Assembly: GCA_003427395.1 (NCBI GenBank)
Contig: BFEA01000396.1
Coordinates: forward strand, 664,394-719,211
Direction of reading: 5' to 3'
DNA from: Chara braunii
Lineage: Eukaryota > Streptophyta > Charophyceae > Charales > Characeae
Length of the DNA: 54,818 bases
Below the pieces are notes generated by a model. It did no database searches. It had not been told where the DNA came from and was given only the letters and a program-made list of their open reading frames with translations. Positions 1 through 9,563 of this stretch are shown here, piece after piece. The translations under genes were made by a program, and so were the position numbers. The number at the start of each line of letters is the position of its first letter. Within the stretch, counting starts at the first letter, position 1.

Positions 1-34
1 GTTGCCATTTAACGAGTTGATCGTCATCCCGTGG
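1..34 (+). other. Displaced 34-nt copy of LTR-like unit A
   Basis: These 34 bases are identical to 5563-5596, inside the ORF relic of unit A. They differ from the matching part of unit B. They stop exactly where a Nextera junction adapter begins, so they are best read as the other end of a circularised mate-pair fragment and not as genomic sequence at this place. Confidence 0.85.
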
Positions 35-70
35 CTGTCTCTTATACACATCTAGATGTGTATAAGAGAC

Positions 71-72
<2 letters not shown>
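35..72. other. Nextera mate-pair junction adapter 1 (artefact)
   Basis: Exact head-to-head pair of the 19-bp Tn5 mosaic end: CTGTCTCTTATACACATCT followed by its reverse complement. This 38-bp sequence is the known Nextera mate-pair junction. It is a library artefact left in the assembly, not a natural transposon end. Confidence 0.97.

Positions 73-117
<45 letters not shown>
73..117. repeat. (GT)n microsatellite
   Basis: About 22 uninterrupted GT units directly after the adapter. Its link to the sequence on the left is artificial. Confidence 0.95.
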
Positions 118-118
<1 letters not shown>

Positions 119-557
119 ATGTCTGTCTAACACACACATGCATGCATATTGCGTGCACGAGGATTGGAAGAGCCTCGCTGAGGGTGTAAGAGTGCATCTT
201 TTTGAACAATTTCATTGCACACTTGGACACAAGGCCAGCGAACAGCACAAAAAACCCTGAGCCTGGGCTGCCAGTAGTGCCGCTTGGGTACCCAAGGTTG
301 GCACGAGACCTGCCTGGGACGACCGGGCCACACAGAGTCAATGGCGCCCTATCCTACCCAAAAAAAGAAAATAAAGATTCAAGCAAATTCAAGCTGTCTG
401 CCTTGTGATTGGTGTTTGCTGGGAGCAGTTTTCCTCGTTAATCATGACATTTCTGCCTCTCTGCAAGGGCAAAATTGTTTCTGGCACAGGTCAGGATAAG
501 ATTTGTCTTTGGAGTGAGGAGTCAGGTAGAGACGAGCTTGGGAGCTGAGCATGGATG
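118..557. other. Unassigned sequence
   Basis: Mixed sequence with short open frames only. No domain, RNA or repeat recognised. It ends where the 176-bp artefactual duplication starts. Confidence 0.5.
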
Positions 558-733
558 GTGGGGCCCAATGCCCATAGAGTTATAGATTCATTTGGATTTT
601 TATGCATTAAAATCATCTTCATTAGCATTATAATCGTCAGCAGCATCTGCATCTTCAACTTATGACTCGGTGTCCAGCACAGGCCGGTTTACCATAACAA
701 CGTAGAGCGCATCATCATCATCAACGACTCATC
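558..733. repeat. 176-bp direct repeat, copy 1 (adapter-linked)
   Basis: Identical, as far as read by eye, to 772-947. The two copies are separated only by the second Nextera junction adapter. The duplication is therefore almost certainly an assembly artefact. Confidence 0.93.
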
Positions 734-771
734 CTGTCTCTTATACACATCTAGATGTGTATAAGAGACAG
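734..771. other. Nextera mate-pair junction adapter 2 (artefact)
   Basis: Same 38-bp double mosaic end as at 35-72. It lies exactly between the two copies of a 176-bp direct repeat. Confidence 0.97.
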
Positions 772-947
772 GTGGGGCCCAATGCCCATAGAGTTATAGA
801 TTCATTTGGATTTTTATGCATTAAAATCATCTTCATTAGCATTATAATCGTCAGCAGCATCTGCATCTTCAACTTATGACTCGGTGTCCAGCACAGGCCG
901 GTTTACCATAACAACGTAGAGCGCATCATCATCATCAACGACTCATC
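772..947. repeat. 176-bp direct repeat, copy 2
   Basis: Second copy of 558-733. This copy continues into an (ATC)n-rich tract at about 940-985 and is probably the genuine one. Confidence 0.93.
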
Positions 948-1496
948 ATCATCATCATAATCATCATCATCGTCATCATCGTCATGATCTTATAGTATTG
1001 GTAGCACCATTTGAATAGCATCATTTGAGTTTCATTAGGGACGCTGAGACCTGGTTTCCAGCATTTTCCGATCAACCAACTTAATGATGTATCGCAGGGA
1101 ACGCTTCGACCTACAGACCCTTAGATTTATCCTACCGGGCTAGCCTGGCTCCGGGACTCCATGGGACCTTGGGACTGGGACTTAAAAGACTGTGAAATCC
1201 TGTCACGACAAAAAAAACTCTACTGCCATCAGGGCATACTCACGCAGGAGAGTCAGGAGACCTCTTGGTCCGCAACAGATTTCTGCTACCAGTCTTCCCC
1301 TATCTGTCATAATAGCTATCATGCCATCTACACTATGTTCTCTTATGTGTAGTTCTCTAAGCTCTATGTGATACCTGAAGCATGCAGGAGGGGAAGGGGT
1401 GTGGGGAGGAGGAGGTGAACCCCTCGGTAGGTAGGGTAGTTTTCTCAACGCAAAATGGTTTCCCGCCCAAAGCAAAAGGGCCAAATTAAAAAAAAA
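948..1496. other. ATC-rich tract, then unassigned sequence
   Basis: An imperfect (ATC)n microsatellite runs to about 985. From there to the homopolymer at 1497 I see no gene, RNA or repeat. Confidence 0.5.
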
Positions 1497-1532
<36 letters not shown>

Positions 1533-1550
1533 CCCCCCCCCCCCCCCCCC
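1497..1550. repeat. Poly(G)/poly(C) palindromic homopolymer
   Basis: 32 G residues are followed directly by 22 C residues. A perfect G-to-C switch of this length is rare in genomes and typical of two reads collapsing on opposite-strand homopolymers. The length and structure here should be treated as unreliable. Confidence 0.9.
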
Positions 1551-1695
1551 ACCCAAAACAAAAAAAAAAGCATCATGGGGAAGAGTCTGAAGAGGTGTGG
1601 AGAGGGAGGGGCAGAGCCCTTCCCCCAACACAAATGCGTCATGCGCTTTCTGAACCAAGCTCGATGAACCATTACTGCCCTGCTGAAGAAAAGGT

Positions 1696-2121
1696 GGGAT
1701 AAACGGTAGAAAGCGCTCACGCCAAAACTGGGCCTTTTGGTACTACCGGCCCAAACCGTCTTCAGCCTGGGTGATAGGCGCCTTCGAGTCGTGGCCACAT
1801 CTCCCTGGGCCTGTTTTTACCGGTTCAAGAATTTGGCACTGTTTTTGCACCAGATTCATGAACCGGTAGGGCCGTTCTTTCTCAAAATCCCATATGTGGG
1901 CCTCATTCGATACTTCAGCGGTACCACCGTCGGCCTCTTTTACATCAAAATGAATCTGGCGCTGTTAGGGGCAGATTCATGATCCAGTAGGGCCCTCGGA
2001 GCGACGCGTGGGCCTGTAGTACCCCACATGGAAGTCATTGGGCCGGTAGTACCAAATGGCCGAGTTTCAGGCACCGAAAACCAGAAAGGTTTTGGCGTGG
2101 GCGCTTTGTACCGATTATCCC
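1696..2121. mobile_element. Foldback MITE family 1, copy 1
   Basis: Starts GGGATAAACGGTAGAAAGCG and ends with the inverted counterpart in ...ACCGATTATCCC. It shares its internal order with copies at 11894-12210 and 21442-21895: GCCGTTTGGTACTACC-like block, GTGGCCACATCTCC block, an ACCGGTTCA...TGAACCGGT hairpin and a second CAGATTCATGATCC hairpin. Its left inverted repeat carries a short deletion relative to copy 3. No clean target duplication is visible and there is no coding capacity. Confidence 0.85.
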
Positions 2122-2390
2122 AGAAAAAGCACGTAAAAGACTACCTATTCCAGCTTGCTCCCCAAGAACGCCATATGTATCATGTTATGATACACATAAC
2201 ACATTGGAATTGTGCCATACTGGATGAATTCATAATCAGGCACAGCAACCCGAACAACCGCTTCAACAACAAACAGTGTCACATGCCTTCTGATATACAG
2301 TCAGAGAAAATCAATGCGATGACCCGAGTTTGCAAATGCTCCCTGACATATTGCTAGCCCTCTTTTTTTTTAAACCGAATCTTTATGGAC
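2122..2390. other. Unassigned sequence
   Basis: Spacer between two inverted-repeat elements. Only short open frames, nothing recognised. Confidence 0.4.
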
Positions 2391-2982
2391 AAATTTCAAA
2401 AATATTGCTGTTTGGCAGCAAAAATGTTGTCCGTTCGAAATTTCCTTTGCAAAAAATAGAGGTTTCATTGCAGCTTTATCGGGTTCCCATAGTTTGCCAG
2501 CAAAAATACCGCGTTTTGCCCAGTTTCACAGCAAAGGAACCCTAGGCCTCTGGCCTCAGGGGCTCAAGGACTCAGCGTTCTCGCCTCAGGCACTCAGCAT
2601 TGTTGTTGTTGTTGTTTTTTTTTTTGTTTGTTTTTTTTTTTTTCTGGCATGGCCGACGCATCTGGGCGTGCCCACAGCCAAGATGCCTCGGCCATGGCCA
2701 TGGGAAAAAAAAAAACAAGAAACGTGGCCAAGGCATCGGCCACGTCCACAGAAAAAAAAAAAAAGAAGCTGAGTGCCTGAGGCCGGCACGCTGAGTCTTT
2801 GAGTCCCTGAGGCCAGGGGCCTAGGGGTCCTCTGCTGTGAAACTTGGCAAAACGCGGTATTTTTATTTTTATTTTTGCTTGCAAATTATGGGAATAAACG
2901 AAACCTCTATTTTTGCAAAGGAAACTTCGAACGGACGACATTTTTGCTGCCAAACTTCGAAACAGCAATAGTTTTGAAATTA
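2391..2982. mobile_element. Large foldback element (~215-bp arms)
   Basis: The left arm (2391 to about 2605) and the right arm (about 2765 to 2982) are inverted copies. Shared blocks in order are AATTTCAAAAATATTGCTGT, CCGTTCGAAATTTCCTTTGC, TACCGCGTTTTGCC, AGTTTCACAGCA and the GGCCTC/CAGGGGCTC/GCACTCAGC series. The 160-bp loop is T-rich, then A-rich, with GGCCATGGCC-type palindromes. It is non-coding, a foldback transposon or the arms of a deleted element. The right arm carries an extra ATTTTT repeat. Confidence 0.82.
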
Positions 2983-3409
2983 ACTGAACGAATCTTTATT
3001 TCAAACAACAGTTTCAATATGAGGCCGGGGACCTCACAATTCAACCCGGAGAACAATTACTGACAGCATCAGCCAGCTTAGCTTCCAAGTTTCAGAGAGG
3101 GAGAATAAACCTAGGCTCAGCTCCGGCCCCAAACGGGCCTCTGTCCTGTTGTCTCTCTCTGAGCAAAAAAAAAGCGGGGGGAAAGAAAAACGCATTCCAG
3201 GCCTGCAAAACCACACAAACCAAAAGGACCAACAGCTCAAGCACTTATCTCCTCTACCCCCTCTACCTTCTACCTCTATTTCCTCACTCTTATATCTCCC
3301 CAAGTCCTCTAGTCTCTTTCTGTTTAACCACCTATCGTGGTGGCTGGATCTGGTGATCCCTCCATTCTACGACTCCTTCCCCTTTTCATTGGTCCCTCTG
3401 CCTGTCTCC
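2983..3409. other. Unassigned sequence left of LTR-like unit A
   Basis: Includes a C/T-rich stretch (about 3245-3410). No gene or repeat recognised. It ends in TGCG, the target duplication of unit A. Confidence 0.4.
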
Positions 3410-4133
3410 TGCGTGTGACGAACCACTTCCCGAACCCGTGCTATCTTTCGTACCCTTCTTTTGCTTGTACCATATTGACCCCATAAAAGCCCCGTTTCGT
3501 TTTCTTGATTTCGGATGCCGCATTTTTGGCCCCCATCTTTCGGAAGCCTTTTTTGATTCTCGGGTTCTGGTTTTCCTTTTTCTTGCAATTCGGGAAATTC
3601 ATAGGAAATTGCGTGCGCCTTAGCGAGCACACTGGGAATTGGGTCCGACAGTTGGAAATTCCGGGATAAGCGGAATTTCGACGCCTCCTTTTTGTGTGTG
3701 AATGTTCTCGGTCGCGTTGGAGAAAACTCTCGGAATTTTGCACGAATACGAATAGGCGCAGGATCTTCTTTTCCCCCGTCGCTTTATCGCGTGCGGATAT
3801 GGTGATTTCAATTTTTGAATTAGGACAGAGGCAAGCTGTAACTGTTTCGGTGCCTTTTTCTTTCTTTTTGTTGACGGCGCCGCGCATGCAAAAGCTTTCT
3901 CCTCTCTGACCCCCACATCGCTCCCTCCCCGTTCTCTCTCCTCTTTCTCTCTCCTCGTAACTGTTTTTCCCTCTCTCTCTCTCTCTCCCCCACTTCGCTT
4001 TTTGCGCGCCCAATTCCCTTTCTTGATCATCTGAATCTTGGACCCATCTTGCGCTACTTCTCGCGCCTTTTCTCTCCTCACCCTCTGAGTCCAACGCACG
4101 ACGCCCGGTTGATCCGTCGATAACTCCCGCTCG

Positions 4134-4327
4134 CCAATCAGGTACGCCGATCAATAGGACTTTCCTATTGCGTGACGAATCTGATTGGTTGAACCTTGAG
4201 TTCCGAGGGATCAACATGGCATTCACAGAGCACTCCTTTCAAAGTCTTTTCCTCCTGCTTCCCCTCTTACACCCCAGCTTTCCGGTCGCCTTCTCCCCCT
4301 TCTGTCTCCCTTGTCGCAACTATAACA
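4134..4327 (+). promoter_or_regulatory. Promoter of LTR-like unit A
   Basis: Inverted CCAAT boxes CCAATCAG (4134-4141) and CTGATTGG (4181-4188) enclose a small palindrome, ATAGGACTTTCCTAT. TATAACA follows at 4321-4327, about 130 bp downstream. Unit B keeps the same arrangement with a better TATAAAA. The order CCAAT then TATA fits a pol II start of plus-strand transcription, and hence the U3/R border of an LTR. Confidence 0.6.
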
Positions 4328-5332
4328 CCCGCAAGTGCGTTCGCAAAGCTCTCTTACGTTCTCGACTCCTGAGCCAGCTTCCGGGAAGCAGTGGCTAGGT
4401 AGAGTGTTTTGATGCGAGTCGAAAAGTCCTTTCGGGATGAAGATAGGCTGGCCGGTTGCGCGCTTGATCGCCACAACGGACTGTGGGATCTGGGCGAGCC
4501 GTGTCGAGTCTACGACAGCGGGGTGACGATCGCAGTGGTGGAAGTTAGCATGCGACGGTCGGGATCGTCGGTGCGGGTACGAGGATCGATGATTGGAGTG
4601 GAGTGAGTGATTGGCCTGGGGCCAAATTGGAATTAACGGCGAATGCGCCTTTGTTGTTGCGGACCCTTATCTCTGGAGTGAATGCACGGCAGCAACGCCG
4701 AACTTCCATCTTTTGGATTGTGCCATCTTCTATCTCGACTCTCTTCCCTCACCTTCCCCTCTCTCCTCTATCCTTGAATAATGATGTGTCTCGATGTCTG
4801 TCTCTCCTTTGAATGAATCTGTGTGCTCTTCAGCGTGAAAGAATTTCTTCCGGAACTCTCCCATTAGTTTCCTGGGTAATCCCCAGATGACAAGGAATTG
4901 ATCCTTTTGTCTTGTGAATGGTGGATGCGTGCGTACTGTTCAAGCAATCCATCTTTTCCTATGCATGTCTCATTTTCGGACCTTCCACAGTGAATGTATG
5001 TATGGAAATGAGTGACTTTCTTTTGCGTTGATGGGACGATGGTCGTCGGGATTTTGTCCGAGAATGCATGAGTGTTTAGATTTGTAGTTCTGAATGCACT
5101 GTGCATGCCATCTGCCTTATGTTGCACGACATCTGCCACCGATCAACGGGGCTGCCGAGAGAAACAAGGCGCCTGGGATCAACGTCGCGTTGGGACACTA
5201 AGCCTGAGTTGCGGATCAGTCTCTCGGTTATATGCATGATCAAGCCGATGTCGAAAGGGATTGATTGTGAGTTGCGCGAGTGTTTTCTTTTCTTTTGATG
5301 AGGACGTCTCGACGTTTTTGCAATTGATTGAC

Positions 5333-5872
5333 ATGTGGACTGACAAACACCCTTCGATCGAGCGCCAGCCTCCTGCACCTCCCGCCTCAACACGGCCTTT
5401 TCCCTACAACGAGGAAAGGACACGTGTATGCGAGTGGGACGTACGAGAAGCTGTCGCACAGATCGGCCAGCGATACTACTTCCCTCCGGCCAACCGCTGT
5501 TCAAGGTTTGTAGAGGCTGGATTTGTCATTATCGATACGCACTTCCCACCTTACTCGATATTGTTGCCATTTAACGAGTTGATCGTCATCCCGTGGACGG
5601 CAGTAAAACCCCATTGGCCGCGCACTCTATGCACCGAATGACAGCGTTTTGAGCGCTACGAATCCAGGGGTTTCCACTACTGTAAGCAGAGTGAAGACGA
5701 GCACAAAGAAAGAGCCACGCGGCTGAGACCATCCACGTCAGACTCGGAACTGACCAACGAACGACGACGAGACTTGATACGAAAACAGGACACGCCAAGC
5801 GTGCTAAAGCCTTTTCGCTCTAAACGACGGGCTGTAGCCCGGTGGGAAGCCCGACAATACTTTTTGGATTGA
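5333..5872 (+). pseudogene. Unknown LTR-borne ORF, copy A (one stop)
   Basis: Reads from ATG at 5333 for 102 codons to TGA at 5639-5641. The same frame then stays open for 76 more codons to a TGA at 5870-5872, the same end point as in unit B. The interrupting codon is TTT in copy B, so copy A carries a single nonsense change in a protein of about 180 residues. The best-kept part is residues 30-100, with CEWDVREAV, YYFPPANRC, a 26-residue hydrophobic stretch containing FPPYSILLPFNELIVIPW, and PHWPRTLC. The C-terminal part is rich in Arg, Glu and Ser and ends WWEARRYFLD-like. No known domain recognised. It resembles no gag or pol motif I know and has no signal peptide or zinc knuckle. Its position in the last third of an LTR-like unit is unusual. 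Confidence 0.6.
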
Positions 5873-6155
5873 ATTTGGAGTTTTCTCTTTTCGCGCCGTG
5901 CCTGCGCGTGCTTTCCGCGACGCGCGAAAGCAATCGACTTGCTTCATCGAACCAACACGGGGGATTTCAGCTTCGTCTGTTTTCCCACACTCAATTTCCA
6001 AAAATCCTTGGCACAACCCATCTTGCTGTTTTTCGGGGCCTCTTTCCGCACGCCTAACACTCCGAACGAAAGACAGCACAGGGCTAAGGTTTGCGCGTCA
6101 CATGCGACCCCTCGAAGTCCCGCCAACCGAGTATCCAGGTTCAGCCCTCTACTCT

Positions 6156-6303
6156 GTTTTTAGGGTTTAGGGTTACGAATTTTTTTTTAACCCTCTACTT
6201 TGTTTTTTTTTCGTCTTTTTTCCGCGGGCGTGGACGAGGCATCTCACGCGTGGCCACGACCAAGAGGGTTAAGAAAAAATTCATAACCCTAAACCCTAAA
6301 AAC
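6156..6303. mobile_element. 148-bp MITE with telomere-like terminal repeats
   Basis: The left end GTTTTTAGGGTTTAGGGTTA and the right end are inverted copies over about 40 bp, continuing through a T-rich run into TAACCCTCT / AGAGGGTTA. The TIR contains two TTTAGGG units. The centre has CGCGGGCGTGGACGAGGC and CGTGGCCACG blocks. No certain target duplication. A single similar end lies at 9889-9925. It is not an interstitial telomere array, because only two units occur per end and in opposite orientation. Confidence 0.75.
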
Positions 6304-6517
6304 GTACAACCAGTCATCCTGACTCATCCTGTTTGATCTGCCCTGCGTCTATCTTTACCATCTCTCCCTGTTTGGCCCAGGTTTCTGCAAACCACCTAAG
6401 GGTCTTCAGAAACAAGGAATTGACAAACAAATAGGTCAGAAGGACCTTCACCCAGCTACAGAGAAGATCAATTCTGGCGGATTGGAGGAGGAAAGTGGGG
6501 AAGACAAAAACAACAAG
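6304..6517. other. Unassigned spacer between units A and B
   Basis: No repeat recognised. A frame is open for roughly 50 codons at about 6370-6525, but there is no start, family or splice support. It ends in the GGGC target duplication of unit B. Confidence 0.35.
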
Positions 6518-7250
6518 GGGCTGTGACGAACCACTTCACGACCCCGTGCCACCTTTCGTACCCTTTCTTTTGCTTATATCATACCAACCCCAGGAAAACC
6601 CCATTTTGATTTCTTGCTTTCGGGTGCCGCATTTTCCCTTTTTTTAAGAGCTTTTTTTTTTCGACTGCTGAGTTCTGTTTTTCTTTTTGCAAAGTTGGGA
6701 AATACATGGGAATTTGCGTGCGCCTTAGCAAGCGCACTGGGAATGGGGCTCAACGGTTGGGAATTCCGGGATAAGTGGAACTTCAACGTGTCCTTTCCAA
6801 GTGTGTGAATGTTCCTGGTCGCGTCGGAGAAAACTTTCGAAATTTCGTTCGGATACGAATAAACGTAGGATTTTCTTTTCCCGCGTCGCTCTTTCGCGAG
6901 CGGATATGGTGATTTCAATTTTTGAATTAGGATAGAAGCAAGCTGTAACTGTTTCGGTGCCTTTTTCTTTTTTTTTCTGTTGACGGCGCCGCATATGCAG
7001 AAGTTTTATCCCCTCTGTCCCCTGTATCGCTCCCTCATGCGCTTCCCTTCCTTCTCCCTCCTCTCTCTCTCCCTGTAACTGTTTCTTTCTCTCTCCTCCC
7101 CCTCCCCCGTCTTGCTGGTTGCGCGCCCATTTTCCTTTCTTGATCGTCTGAATCTTGGAACCGTCTTGCGCGACCTCTTGCGCCTTTTCTCTTCTCACCC
7201 TCTGAGTCTGGCGTACAACGCCCGGTCGATCCCCCGATAACTCCCGCTCG

Positions 7251-7444
7251 CCAATCAGGTGTGTGGATCGATAGGACCTTCCTATCGCGCAACAAATCTG
7301 ATTGGTTGAACCTTGAGTTCCGAGGGATCAGCATGACGTTCGTAGAGCATTCTTCTCAAAGTCTTCTCCTCCTGTTTCTCCTCTTACACCTCATCTTTCC
7401 GGTCGCCTTCTCCCCCTTCTATCTCCCCTGTCGCAACTATAAAA
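7251..7444 (+). promoter_or_regulatory. Promoter of LTR-like unit B
   Basis: CCAATCAG (7251-7258) and the inverted CTGATTGG (7298-7305) enclose ATAGGACCTTCCTAT. TATAAAA follows at 7438-7444 in the context CAACTATAAAACCCGCAAG. Spacing is the same as in unit A. Unit C keeps a TATAAAT at 23550. Confidence 0.65.
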
Positions 7445-8487
7445 CCCGCAAGCGCGTCCGCAAAGCTCTCTTACGTTCTCGACTCCCAAGCCAGCTTCCG
7501 GGAAGCAGTGGCTAGGCAGAGTGTTTTGAAGCGAGTCGGAAAGTCCTGTCGAGCTGACGATAGGCTGGCCGGTTGCGCGCTGGATCGCCACGACGGACTG
7601 TGGGATCTGGGTGAACCGTGTCGAGTTTACGACAGCGGGGTGACGATCTCAGTGGTGGGAGTTAGCACGCGACGACCGGGATCGTCGGTGCGGGTATGAG
7701 GATCGATGTTCGGAGTTGAGTTAATTGGTCCGTGGCCATATTGGAATTAACGGCGAATGCGCCTTTGTTGCGGATTGTTATCTTTAGCGTGAGTGTACGG
7801 CGGCAACGCCGAGCTTTTCTCTCTCCAGACCTTATCATCTTCTATTTTGATTTTCTTTCCCTCGACTCTCTCACTCTCTCTCCCTCTTTCTATTTCTTTC
7901 TCTTCCTCTTTTTGAATGATGATGCGTCCGAATGATTGTCCCTCTCCCGGATGGGAATGAGTTTGCATCCTGTTTCTATATGAAAGAACTCCTTCTGGAA
8001 CTCTTCAATTAGTTTCCTGGGTAATCCTTCTACGCAAGGACCTTGTCTTCTTGTCTTGTGAACGGTGGATGCGTTTGTACTGTGCAATGCGATCTATCCT
8101 TTCCTGTGCATATCTCATTTTCGCACCTTCCACAGTGGATGCATACATAGAAACGTGTGATTCCTTTTTTTTTAATTGTTAGACGATTGTCGTCGGGATT
8201 TTGTCCAAGAATGCAAGTGTTTAGATCTGTAGCTCTGTTTGCACTGCGCATGCCGTCTGACTTATGATGCACGACATCAGCAGCCGAGCCACGAGGTGGC
8301 TCTGATAAACAAGGCACCCAGGGACCAACGTTGTGTTGAACTGATCAGACCCGTAGCCATATGCGTGATCAAGCTGATCTGTGTTTGCTCTCTCTCTCTT
8401 CTGTCAAAAAGATTGATTGGGGGGGGGGGAACGCGCGAATCGCTTTTGTTCTTAATGACGTCTCAGGATATTTTGTGATTGATTGAC

Positions 8488-9025
8488 ATGTGGACTCACA
8501 AACACCCTTCGATTGGACGTCATCCTCCCGTATCTCCCACCCCAACGACTTTTTCCTTACAGTGAGAAAAGGACACGTGTATGTGAGTGGGACGTACGAG
8601 AAGCCATTGCAAAAATCGGCGGGCAGTATTACTTCCCTCCAGCCAACCGCTGTTCTGGGTTCGTAGAAGTCGGGTTTGTTATTATCGAGACGCACTTCCC
8701 ACCTTACTCGGTATTGTTGCCATTTGACGAGTTGATCGTCATTCCGTGGACGGCAGTAGAACCCCATTGGCCGCGCACTCTGTGCACCGAGTTTCAGCGT
8801 CTTGAGCGCTACGAGTCCAGGGGTTTCCACTACCGTGTGCGGAGTGAAGACGAGCATAAAGAAAGAGCCACGCGACTGAGACCCTCCACGTCAGACTCGG
8901 AACTAACCAGCGAACGACGACGAGACTTGATACGAAACCGGGATACGCGAAGCGTGCCCAAGCCTTTCTGTTCTAAACGACGGGCTGTAGCCTGGTGGGA
9001 GGCACGACGATACTTTTTGGATTGA
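8488..9025 (+). pseudogene. Unknown LTR-borne ORF, copy B (frameshifted start)
   Basis: The main reading frame runs without a stop up to TGA at 9023-9025 and covers the conserved block CEWDVREAI, YYFPPANRC, FPPYSVLLPFDELIVIPW, PHWPRTLC. It continues through the Arg/Glu/Ser-rich C-terminal part to WWEARRYFLD. The ATG that matches the start in copy A lies at 8488-8490 but in another frame. A 2-nt loss near 8540 separates it from the conserved part, and no other ATG opens the conserved frame. Between A and B most changes inside the conserved block are synonymous or conservative (I/V, D/E, N/D), as expected for a sequence that was once under protein-level selection. Function unknown. Confidence 0.6.
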
Positions 9026-9262
9026 ATTTGGATCTTTCCCTCTCTTCCCGCCTTGCCCATGCACGCATTCCGCGATGCGCGAAAACAATCAACTCGCTCC
9101 ATCGGAGCAACACGGGGGATTTCAATTCCATCTATGTCCCCACACTCAAGTTCCAAAAATCCTTGGCACACCCCATCTTGCTGTTTTTCTGGGCCTCTTT
9201 TCCGCACAGCTAACACTCCGAACGGAAGACAGCACAGGGCGTGAGGTTGCGCGTCATAGGGC

Positions 9263-9563
9263 TAGCCCTCTTTTCACTGGTTCTTGTTTGAGCGTTTATT
9301 TTCAATTCAAAAGAATCCCAAGCATGCCATTGGCTTCTGCTGTGTATGGTCTGCTCTGGTACATCATCCCAAGCGGGCCAGGCCACATTCACCTGCTTTC
9401 GAGTATGACCCCGGAGCGTCGCGTCCGCTCAGTCGAGGAGGCATATTTGACCAACACCTAATGTTTCCCATTCGGGTAAAATGTGAATGAAGCAAGAGTC
9501 CTTTTCGTTACACCACCAGCACTTCCTAGAGTCTAACCCGTTACATGCCATGATTTATTTTAG
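9263..9563 (+). other. Possible gene fragment right of unit B
   Basis: An open frame from ATG 9324 to TAA 9461 (45 residues, containing SGPGHIHLL and ERRVRSVEEAYL) looks protein-like in composition. I recognise no family, and no promoter or splice sites are evident apart from the possible exon just downstream. Could be chance. Confidence 0.2.

Larger units (their letters stand above)
3414..6102 (+). mobile_element. LTR-like unit A (solo LTR?), 2689 bp
   Basis: Begins TGTGACG and ends CGTCACA, a perfect 7-bp inverted pair of the TG...CA type common in plant Ty3 LTRs. It is flanked by a 4-bp target duplication TGCG (3410-3413 and 6103-6106), which shows one clean insertion. Unit B at 6522-9258 is collinear along its length and unit C at 22793-25165 is a diverged relative. 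Order inside: C/T-rich first third, CCAAT palindrome, TATA box, a GC-richer stretch, an ORF relic, then a conserved tail containing AAAATCCTTGGCAC and CTAACACTCCGAA. No primer-binding site, gag or pol is linked. It is either a solo LTR of unusual length or a complete non-autonomous element. Confidence 0.8.
6522..9258 (+). mobile_element. LTR-like unit B (solo LTR?), 2737 bp
   Basis: Begins TGTGACG and ends CGTCATA, one change from the CGTCACA of units A and C. The 4-bp target duplication is GGGC (6518-6521 and 9259-9262). Unit B matches unit A along its whole length with scattered substitutions and small indels. Each unit has its own, different target duplication, so A and B are independent insertions and not the two LTRs of one element. 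The bases before it, ACAACAAGGGGC, resemble a polypurine tract by chance or through target choice. Confidence 0.82.

Noticed and set aside
35-72. Natural Tn5/IS50-like transposon ends
   Set aside because: The 38-bp head-to-head mosaic end is the engineered Nextera mate-pair junction.
3441-4226. 261-residue minus-strand frame
   Set aside because: Lies in the C/T-rich first third of LTR-like unit A, antisense to its promoter. The Arg/Glu/Lys bias follows from composition, and unit B does not preserve the frame intact.
6156-6303. Interstitial telomere array or chromosome-fusion point
   Set aside because: Only two TTTAGGG units per side, inverted, within the TIRs of a 148-bp element.
3414-9258. 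One retrotransposon with LTRs A and B and a 0.4-kb interior
   Set aside because: Each unit has its own different target duplication, and no primer-binding site follows unit A.
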